NCBI GenBank assembly: GCA_017431185.1
Contig: JAFRLP010000525.1
Coordinates: forward strand, 1-10,678
Direction of reading: 5' to 3'
DNA from: Victivallales bacterium
Lineage (GTDB): Bacteria > Verrucomicrobiota > Lentisphaeria > Oligosphaerales > Oligosphaeraceae
Length of the DNA: 10,678 bases
Shown piece after piece: positions 6,319-10,678 of this stretch (the stretch's first letter is position 1; every line of letters begins with the position of its first letter). Under the pieces are notes generated by a model. That model was not told where the DNA came from. It saw only the letters and a program-made list of their open reading frames with translations, and did no database searches. The position numbers and the translations under genes are program-made.

Positions 6319-7462
6319 ACTCGGCGACCACACCGTCTTCGGTGCGCCAGAGCGGATTCTTCCACTCGTGGCCTTTCTGGGCAGCCTCACGAACTTTTTC
6401 CTCGTTGATTTCAATCCCCAGACCAGGGCGGCGGCTGCGATGGACATAGCCGTCACGGTACTCGAAAACCCGGCGGTCCGCAAGATAGTCCAGCAGATCG
6501 GCGCCCTGATTGTAGTGAATCCCCAGGCTCTGCTCCTGAATGACGCAGTTCGGGGTTCCGTAATCCAACTGCAGACTGGCGGCAAACGCAATGGGACCCA
6601 GCGGACAGTGCGGGGCGACCGCCACGTCAAAGCACTCGGCCATCGCGGCGATTTTACGGCACTCCAGGATGCCTCCAGCATGACAGAGGTCTGGCTGAAC
6701 GATGTCGGCGACGCCTCTGGTGAGAATGTCCTTGAAGCCCCACCGCGTGAAGTTGTGCTCGCCCGTGGCCAGCGGGGTTGTGGTATGGCGACGCAACTCC
6801 GCGAACGCCTCGATGTTTTCGATGAGGACTGGCTCCTCGATGAACATCAGGTGATACGGCTCCAGTTCCTTCATCAGCACACGCGCCATCGCCTGGTGAA
6901 CCCGACCGTGGAAATCCACCGCAATGCCGAATTCCTTCCCCAAAGCCTCCCGAATGGCGGCCACACGTGCCACCGCCGCCTCGACTTTGCTCCAACTGTC
7001 GATGTAATCCAATTCGGCGGTGCCGTTCATCTTGATGGCGTGATAGCCCTGGCGGGACTTCTCGACGGCGGCGCGCGCCGTGTCATCGGGCCTGTCCCCG
7101 CCAATCCAGCAATAGACCTGGATGCGTTCGCGGACGGAGCCGCCCAGCAGGTCATAGACAGGCAAGCCCAGTGCCTTGCCGCGAATGTCCCACAGACTTT
7201 GCTCAATGCCGGAGATGGCGCTCATCAGCACAGGGCCGCCACGATAGAAACCGCCTCGGTAGAGGGTCTGGAAGGTGTCCTCGATTTGCGCGGGATCCCT
7301 CCCGATCACGTAAGGGGAGAGTTCCTGGACGGCTGCCGCCACCGTGTCGGCACGCCCCTCGATGACGGGTTCTCCCCAGCCGACGATTCCCTCGTCCGTG
7401 CTTGTTTTCAGGAACAACCACCGAGGGGCTACTTTGAAAAGTTCTAGGGAAGTGACTTTCAT
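6314..7462 (-). CDS. dgoD: D-galactonate dehydratase
   Basis: A 382-residue enolase-superfamily enzyme that dehydrates D-galactonate to 2-keto-3-deoxygalactonate, the first step of the DeLey-Doudoroff pathway. Length and numbering match E. coli DgoD as I remember it. Mg2+ ligands are D183 (VDFHG), E209 (FIEEP) and E235 (TGEHN), with catalytic H185 and H285 (APHCPLGP). Other shared signatures are WGEPVIEGRA (29-38), YRGGFYRGGPVLMSAI (68-83), QPDLCHAGG (256-264), IHYNQG (315-320) and the C-terminus NPLWRTEDGVVAEW (369-382). I chose the ATG at 7462 to match the family N-terminus; a TTG six bases upstream is in frame but unneeded. No clear Shine-Dalgarno is visible. It is first in the operon direction, preceded by an extended -10 promoter candidate and by the tRNA-Leu terminator. 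A palindromic repeat abuts its stop codon. Confidence 0.96.
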   Translation of the reverse strand: MKVTSLELFKVAPRWLFLKTSTDEGIVGWGEPVIEGRADTVAAAVQELSPYVIGRDPAQIEDTFQTLYRGGFYRGGPVLMSAISGIEQSLWDIRGKALGLPVYDLLGGSVRERIQVYCWIGGDRPDDTARAAVEKSRQGYHAIKMNGTAELDYIDSWSKVEAAVARVAAIREALGKEFGIAVDFHGRVHQAMARVLMKELEPYHLMFIEEPVLIENIEAFAELRRHTTTPLATGEHNFTRWGFKDILTRGVADIVQPDLCHAGGILECRKIAAMAECFDVAVAPHCPLGPIAFAASLQLDYGTPNCVIQEQSLGIHYNQGADLLDYLADRRVFEYRDGYVHRSRRPGLGIEINEEKVREAAQKGHEWKNPLWRTEDGVVAEW

Positions 7463-7507
7463 ATCCAAAAATTACAGACAGAGACCAAATCAAATGACAA
7501 TATGATA

Positions 7508-7516
7508 AATATAGCA
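7508..7516 (-). promoter_or_regulatory. Candidate extended -10 promoter for the dgoD operon
   Basis: On the minus strand TGCTATATT (TG at 7516-7515, TATATT at 7513-7508) matches an extended -10 element about 45 bases before the dgoD start. The expected -35 position holds only a poor match (TCGAAA, 16-base spacing). The gap at 7463-7576 is AT-rich and holds no gene. No operator palindrome was recognised. Confidence 0.4.
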
Positions 7517-7576
7517 CACTTCCCGTTTTTTTCGACCATGCAAGTGAATGTCCTGACATAAGGCTTTGGAAGGCAT

Positions 7577-7616
7577 AAAAAAAGCCTTGAATGTCCTTAA
7601 ATGGACAACTCAAGGC
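7577..7616 (-). terminator. Intrinsic terminator of the tRNA-Leu transcript
   Basis: On the minus strand GCCTTGA (7616-7610) pairs with TCAAGGC (7590-7584). An inner TGTCC/GGACA stem and a six-base loop sit inside, with small bulges. Seven T residues (7583-7577) follow directly. It starts about 15 bases after the tRNA CCA end, so it should separate the tRNA from the dgoD operon. Confidence 0.85.
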
Positions 7617-7631
7617 GTTTGTACTTAAAAC

Positions 7632-7719
7632 TGGTACCGGAGACAGGACTTGAACCTGCACGATTTCAACAATCACTAGGACCTGAACCTAGCGCGTCTG
7701 CCAATTCCGCCACTCCGGC
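7632..7719 (-). tRNA. tRNA-Leu (anticodon CAG)
   Basis: An 88-base type II tRNA including encoded CCA (7634-7632). Acceptor arm GCCGGAG (7719-7713) pairs with CTCCGGT (7642-7636), with one G-U pair, then discriminator A. The anticodon stem CTAGG/CCTAG flanks loop TTCAGGT, giving anticodon CAG (7685-7683), which reads CUG. A long variable arm and the T arm GCAGG-TTCAAGT-CCTGT complete the Leu form. A promoter lies just upstream and a strong terminator just downstream, so it is a single-gene transcript. Confidence 0.97.
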
Positions 7720-7736
7720 TTGAAATTGATGCTATT

Positions 7737-7764
7737 AATATAACCTGTTTCAGAGTTTTTTCAA
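7737..7764 (-). promoter_or_regulatory. Sigma70-type promoter for tRNA-Leu
   Basis: On the minus strand -35 TTGAAA (7764-7759), a 16-base spacer and -10 TATATT (7742-7737) end 17 bases before the tRNA 5' end at 7719. That is the expected geometry for a stable RNA promoter with a short leader. Confidence 0.65.
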
Positions 7765-7803
7765 ACTACCAGTCCGTTTTTTTTATTTTATTTTTTCTTG
7801 GTG

Positions 7804-8559
7804 TCAATGGAAAGAGGCCATGAAGTTCTTTGCGTTGTTGTAGAAGACATCTTCGAGTTGGGCGTCGTTCAGCCCGCAGGAGAGGACACGCTGAATCTCG
7901 ACGGAGGGATGGTGGAAAGGAGAATCGATGCCAAACATCACGCGGTTGCTTCCCACGGTCTCGTAGGCGTTCTTGATCTGGCAGCCCATTGGCATCCCCG
8001 ATACCTCCAGGAGGAGGTTGTCGAATTTCTTTGCCATCGTGATGCTGGCGTCGATATAAACGCCGTGTCCGTGTCCCATGTGAATCATTACGATGGGGAC
8101 GTCACGGTGGCGTTCCGCCAGCAGGCCAATCTGCCACGGCAGGGAGAACGGCGGGTGTCCGCAGTGAATGAAGACGGGCTTGCGGTAATGCCGTGCGATT
8201 TCCATGATGGGGTCTACCAGCGGTGAATCCGCCGTGAAGGCGTCAAAGAGCGGCTGCATCTTGACGCCCGCGAAATGGAAATCGCGCAGATAATGCTCCA
8301 GGTCATCGTAGGCGGGCTGTCCGAGGTTGGCGTTGACCCAGTAAAGCGGAATCACCTTCTCGGGCATCTGGCGGTAGGTCTCCAGCAACTCCGCATTCAG
8401 GTGGGCGGCGGCGGGGCAGAGAATAGTCTTCTCTATGTTGTACTCCGCCATCTGCGCGGAAAGCATCTCCGCGTTGAAGTTCACATTGAAGGGCGGCCCG
8501 AACATCCCGATATGGGAGTGGGCGTCAATTTTGCGAAAAACGGCAAAGGGATTATCCAT
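7804..8559 (-). CDS. Amidohydrolase-family metal-dependent hydrolase
   Basis: A 251-residue amidohydrolase (PF04909, the Amidohydro_2 / ACMSD-like group). It is a TIM-barrel hydrolase that binds a divalent metal and hydrolyses or decarboxylates small substrates. Visible: N-terminal DAHSH (12-16) with metal ligands H14 and H16; K100 in FAGVKMQP at the position of a strand-4 lysine; H132 in FIHCGHPP; H160 in IHMGHG; and D212 in MFGIDSP. The C-terminus VFYNNAKNFM (238-247) is the usual end of the family. I chose the ATG at 8559 because GGAG lies 9 bases upstream; the longer in-frame reading back to 8961 is not protein-like. There is no signal peptide, so it acts in the cytoplasm. It has its own promoter at 8663-8691. 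The substrate cannot be told. A lactonase feeding the galactonate pathway is possible but unsupported beyond proximity. Confidence 0.88.
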   Translation of the reverse strand: MDNPFAVFRKIDAHSHIGMFGPPFNVNFNAEMLSAQMAEYNIEKTILCPAAAHLNAELLETYRQMPEKVIPLYWVNANLGQPAYDDLEHYLRDFHFAGVKMQPLFDAFTADSPLVDPIMEIARHYRKPVFIHCGHPPFSLPWQIGLLAERHRDVPIVMIHMGHGHGVYIDASITMAKKFDNLLLEVSGMPMGCQIKNAYETVGSNRVMFGIDSPFHHPSVEIQRVLSCGLNDAQLEDVFYNNAKNFMASFH

Positions 8560-8662
8560 GCTGTTCAACTCCGTCTTTTTCCAAAGTTCAAGGCAATGAT
8601 GCCGAATAGACGACAGTGGCAAGGAAAGGCATCGCTCTGCTTCCCGTCGCCATAACCGTAAA

Positions 8663-8691
8663 ACTATAATGCATCTGGCGAAGGAAATCAA
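8663..8691 (-). promoter_or_regulatory. Sigma70-type promoter for the amidohydrolase gene
   Basis: On the minus strand -35 TTGATT (8691-8686), a 17-base spacer and -10 TATAGT (8668-8663) give a leader of about 95 bases to the ATG at 8559. The divergent region 8560-8848 holds no other convincing gene, and I found no clear promoter for the plus-strand gene at 8849. Confidence 0.55.
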
Positions 8692-8848
8692 TTCCACAAA
8701 AAGAAAATAGCGTTTTAAAACTTCCAAGACCTTGCTTTTTCTGTACGCCGAGGTCCTTCCTTCTCTCCCTGGAGGCAATATCACTGTGGCTTCTGCGTTT
8801 ATATGACAAAGTTCCCTGCGATGGATGAACATCAAACGGAGAAAAAAC

Positions 8849-9061
8849 ATGAAACATGTCATACTGTTTATTACTTTGCTTTCGATGGCAATCCTGCCTG
8901 CGCAGGAGATGGAGTGCGCGGACGGCATGTGCGCCATTCCGTCCCAACAGACCGCAAGCAAGGCGGAGACGTCAGCCGTCCCAGACTACATCTTTTCAGG
9001 ATCATCCTCTGAATGCGTCATCCAGGGCGCCACTCGTATGGAGTCGAATTTCCGAACCTAA
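8849..9061 (+). CDS. Small exported protein of unknown function
   Basis: A 70-residue protein beginning MKHVILFITLLSMAILPAQ, a plausible signal peptide with cleavage near residues 19-23. The mature part would be only about 50 residues, with cysteines at 23, 28 and 56; C23 and C28 are spaced CADGMC, which could form a disulfide or metal pair. I chose the ATG at 8849 because GGAG (8838-8841) lies 7 bases upstream; an in-frame ATG at 8825 would add eight charged residues ahead of the hydrophobic stretch and has no such site. It lies divergent from the amidohydrolase and 100 bases before nadA, which has its own promoter. It could be a short intact protein or the N-terminal remnant of a longer secreted protein; no continuation is seen downstream in other frames. 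Function unknown. Confidence 0.5.
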   Translation: MKHVILFITLLSMAILPAQEMECADGMCAIPSQQTASKAETSAVPDYIFSGSSSECVIQGATRMESNFRT

Positions 9062-9085
9062 TACAACTGTTTTAATAGTGAATTG

Positions 9086-9114
9086 TTGAAGAATCTCTAA
9101 GGTTGGTGTATATT
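9086..9114 (+). promoter_or_regulatory. Sigma70-type promoter for nadA
   Basis: -35 TTGAAG (9086-9091), a 17-base spacer and -10 TATATT (9109-9114) lie 47 bases before the nadA ATG. The predicted leader contains AAGGAG (9127-9131), about 30 bases before the start, too far to act as an ordinary ribosome-binding site. Confidence 0.6.
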
Positions 9115-9161
9115 ATTGGCGAGACAAGGAGCCAATCATTTGAGTAGAGTATTTTTCTGAA

Positions 9162-10079
9162 ATGGATATCCACAACGAAATCAGACGGCTGAAGGAGCAG
9201 CGTGAGGCAATCATCCTTGCCCACAACTACACGGTTGGCGAGGTCCAGGACATCGCTGACTTTGTTGGCGACTCACTGGAACTCAGCCGCAAGGCGGCGG
9301 AATGTCAGGCGAAGGTCATAGTCTTCTGCGGTGTGCGCTTCATGGCGGAGACGGCGAAAGTGCTCTCCCCGAAGGCGCTGGTTCTGCATCCGAATCCACA
9401 TGCGGGATGCCCAATGGCGGACATGGCCTCGCCCGATGAGGTTGTCAAGTACCGCCAAACCCATCCAGACACAGTTCTGGTGGCATACGTCAACACGACC
9501 GCCGCCACCAAGTGTCACGTTGACATCTGCTGCACGTCAGGCAATGCCGAGAAAATCATTGAATCCATTCCGCGAGACAGGAAAATCATGTTCCTGCCCG
9601 ACGGCAACCTTGGACGCAACATCGCCGCGAAACTCCACCGCGACATGGAGTTCTGGCCGGGCTTCTGTCCCACCCACAACAGGATTCTGCCTGAGATGAT
9701 AACGACGGCACGGAATGCGCATCCCGATGCGGAGGTCATCATCCATCCCGAATGCCTGCCCGTCACCGTGGCTTTGGCGGATGTCGCGCTGAGCACAGGG
9801 GGAATGCTCCGCCATGTCAAGGCCTCGCCGAGGCGCTCGTTCATCGTGGCGACGGAATGCGGGCTAATCCATCGTCTTCAACAGGAGAACCCTGACAAGG
9901 AGTTCTTCAGCCTGGAGCCGAAGCCTCTCTGCCCGAACATGAAGAAGATAACCTTGGAGAACGTCTATTTCTCGTTGAAGGAGTTGTCGCCCGCCGTGGA
10001 ACTTCCGCAGGAGGTCATCGACGGGGCGCGGCTGCCCATTGAGAGGATGCTGAAGGAAAGACCTTGGAAAAACGGCTGA
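9162..10079 (+). CDS. nadA: Quinolinate synthase A
   Basis: A 305-residue quinolinate synthase, a cytoplasmic [4Fe-4S] enzyme. It condenses iminoaspartate with dihydroxyacetone phosphate to quinolinate in de novo NAD synthesis. Family signatures: ILAHNYTVGEVQDIADFVGDS (18-38), FCGVRFMAETAKVLSP (55-70), AYVNTTAATK (108-117), FLPDGNLGRN (144-153), HPECLP (195-200), STGGML (211-216), and TECGLIHRL (231-239). The three expected cluster cysteines are C83 in AGCPMADM, C169 in GFCPTHN, and C257 in PLCPNM. The length is that of the short, three-Cys NadA class. The ATG at 9162 gives the normal N-terminus, and an in-frame stop at 9141 excludes a longer protein. No close Shine-Dalgarno is visible. nadB and nadC are not adjacent. 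Its own promoter candidate lies at 9086-9114. Confidence 0.97.
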   Translation: MDIHNEIRRLKEQREAIILAHNYTVGEVQDIADFVGDSLELSRKAAECQAKVIVFCGVRFMAETAKVLSPKALVLHPNPHAGCPMADMASPDEVVKYRQTHPDTVLVAYVNTTAATKCHVDICCTSGNAEKIIESIPRDRKIMFLPDGNLGRNIAAKLHRDMEFWPGFCPTHNRILPEMITTARNAHPDAEVIIHPECLPVTVALADVALSTGGMLRHVKASPRRSFIVATECGLIHRLQQENPDKEFFSLEPKPLCPNMKKITLENVYFSLKELSPAVELPQEVIDGARLPIERMLKERPWKNG

Positions 10080-10105
10080 TTCGCTTGGGTAAACAAGGCA
10101 ACTGC

Positions 10106-10208
10106 GCCGTCAGCACAATGCAGAGGCAATTGCAAAACTCTCCTCCCAACCACCTTCACGGTGCTGGGCGATGGTTTCATCGCCCAGACTCGGCGTGGTC
10201 ACCACGCC
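10106..10208. repeat. Partial dispersed repeat and two palindromes after nadA
   Basis: Bases 10106-10123 (GCCGTCAGCACAATGCAG) match the right half of the repeat at 4239-4289 and 6194-6243. Then come a 10-base perfect hairpin CTGGGCGATG (10164-10173) / CATCGCCCAG (10178-10187) with a GTTT loop, and GGCGTGGT (10192-10199) / ACCACGCC (10201-10208) around a single C. The gap 10080-10421 holds no convincing gene. An in-frame open stretch across it reads through the palindromes and has no protein-like content. Confidence 0.65.
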
Positions 10209-10257
10209 TCGTTTTCGCTCTTCGCCCATAGGAGGTAATCCCTCACCGACTGATACT

Positions 10258-10276
10258 GACCGCGCGGAGCGCGGTC
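10258..10276. repeat. GC-rich palindrome, inverse copy of that at 3-21
   Basis: Arms GACCGCGC (10258-10265) and GCGCGGTC (10269-10276) pair perfectly around GGA. The 15-base core at 10260-10274 is identical to the minus strand of 5-19. The outer pairs differ in a compensating way (A-T here, G-C there), so pairing is kept while sequence changes. Confidence 0.7.
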
Positions 10277-10318
10277 TGCCAAGCCCGCCACTCGTGCTTA
10301 ATTTCACAGACAGTTACG

Positions 10319-10371
10319 GTGTGTTTCATAGGAGTCTTATGAAACAAAACCGCTTTTCGCTTGCCAAATAA
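10319..10371 (+). other. Shared translation-leader element with an 11-codon orphan ORF
   Basis: Bases 10319-10334 (GTGTGTTTCATAGGAG) are identical to the minus-strand leader of the kinase gene (6190-6175), including its ribosome-binding AGGAG. Four bases later an ATG at 10339 opens MKQNRFSLAK, then TAA at 10369-10371. It could be a leader peptide for the lipoprotein gene at 10422, or the start of a decayed gene. The short polar MK..F start resembles the beginnings of prepilin-like proteins, but the hydrophobic segment that would follow is absent. No function can be assigned. Confidence 0.35.
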
Positions 10372-10421
10372 TCCAATTCTGGTTAATCGTCAATCGGAAA
10401 ACAACCAAAAGGAAAAAGCCA

Positions 10422-10678
10422 ATGAAGAACCTTCTCGCAGTCCTTACCCTGACATTGCTTGTGGCAGGTTGTGTTTGCACCAAAGGAACCGCCTCGAATT
10501 GCGGCAGGCAGAAGTCCGCCTGTTGCGCCCAGAAGGCTTGCTGTTGCCAGAAAGCCACCTGCTGCAAGGACGGAGCCACCTGCTGCAAGGACGGAGCCAC
10601 CTGCTGCAAGGACGGAGCCACCTGCTGCAAGGACGGAGCCACCTGCTGCAAGGACGGAGCCACCTGCTGCAAGGACGG
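10422..10678 (+). CDS. Cys-rich tandem-repeat lipoprotein (partial, runs off the window)
   Basis: The 85 complete codons in the window start at the ATG at 10422, with AAAAGGA (10407-10413) 8 bases upstream. The N-terminus MKNLLAVLTLTLLVAGC is a lipoprotein signal peptide with lipobox VAGC and lipidated C17. The mature part is short, polar and extremely Cys-rich: C19, C27, C34-C35, C40-C42, then a heptapeptide ATCCKDG repeated from residue 45 to the edge. The two segments before it (SACCAQK at 32-38, ACCCQK at 39-44) look like diverged copies of the same unit. There is no hydrophobic core, so a folded domain is unlikely without metal or disulfides. Metal binding or surface cross-linking is a reasonable guess but not shown. 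The opposite strand also stays open, an artefact of the repeat. The 3' end and copy number are unknown. Confidence 0.8.
   Translation, partial: MKNLLAVLTLTLLVAGCVCTKGTASNCGRQKSACCAQKACCCQKATCCKDGATCCKDGATCCKDGATCCKDGATCCKDGATCCKD
10554..10678 (+). repeat. Perfect 21-bp tandem repeat, six copies to the window edge
   Basis: Copies start at 10554, 10575, 10596, 10617, 10638 and 10659. The last lacks only its final base because the window ends. Each encodes A-T-C-C-K-D-G in the lipoprotein frame. All visible copies are identical at every base, including third codon positions, which points to recent slippage or unequal exchange. Confidence 0.97.

Noticed and set aside
5918..7447. 509-codon open frame on the plus strand
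   Set aside because: It is antisense to dgoD and the kinase, both certain on the minus strand. Its composition is the usual open shadow of GC-rich coding sequence, with no family motif.
7635..7719. tRNA as an attachment site for an integrated element
   Set aside because: No integrase gene and no repeated copy of the tRNA 3' end were seen in the window.
8560..8961. N-terminal extension of the amidohydrolase
   Set aside because: The extension runs through the promoter region and antisense to the small exported gene, and the family's DAHSH motif sits normally near the N-terminus with the ATG at 8559.
10171..10371. 66-codon open frame on the plus strand
   Set aside because: It reads through two palindromes and the leader element with no protein-like composition; only the final 11 codons have a plausible start.
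10337..10672. Minus-strand frame with a QQVAPSL repeat
   Set aside because: It is the antisense reading of the 21-bp array. The plus strand has a start, ribosome-binding site, signal peptide and lipobox.
10554..10678. Possible CRISPR array
   Set aside because: Repeats are directly adjacent with no spacers and are in frame with a coding sequence.

Overview
The window is a chromosomal stretch from a bacterium whose core genes are GC-rich. Dispersed palindromic intergenic repeats, a secreted phosphodiester glycosidase and a DeLey-Doudoroff type galactonate pathway fit a sugar-using member of the PVC superphylum (Lentisphaerota, Verrucomicrobiota or Kiritimatiellota). That placement is inference from gene style; no marker gene fixes the taxonomy.

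Layout. (1) 1-168: a GC-rich palindrome followed by an AT-rich leader. (2) 169-2099 (+): two overlapping, AT-rich genes, an AAA/ABC-type ATPase and a small protein with a PD-(D/E)xK nuclease signature. They look like a horizontally acquired defence-type pair. (3) 2141-3142 (+): an exported NAGPA-domain phosphodiester glycosidase, whose 3' end overlaps that of the next gene. (4) 7462-3061 (-): four genes in one direction, namely D-galactonate dehydratase (dgoD), a PfkB-family 2-keto-3-deoxy-sugar kinase, a DgoA-like KDPGal aldolase, and a deacetylase-like protein. The gaps dgoD/kinase and aldolase/deacetylase-like are filled with GC-rich palindromic repeats. (5) 7577-7764 (-): tRNA-Leu(CAG) with its own promoter, encoded CCA and a strong intrinsic terminator. 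(6) 8559-7804 (-): an amidohydrolase behind a good sigma70-type promoter. (7) 8849-9061 (+): a tiny exported protein. (8) 9162-10079 (+): quinolinate synthase nadA behind its own promoter. (9) 10080-10421: palindromes, a ribosome-binding leader shared with the kinase gene, and an 11-codon orphan ORF. (10) 10422 to the end (+): a lipoprotein gene, cut by the window edge, made of perfect 21-bp tandem repeats that encode a CC-containing heptapeptide.

How it works together. dgoD, the kinase and the aldolase make a complete route from D-galactonate through 2-keto-3-deoxygalactonate and its 6-phosphate to pyruvate and glyceraldehyde-3-phosphate. A PfkB kinase takes the place of the unrelated E. coli DgoK. 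No transporter or regulator for the pathway is visible. The most novel signals are the ATPase/nuclease pair, the Cys-rich repeat lipoprotein, and the dispersed palindrome family placed at gene boundaries.
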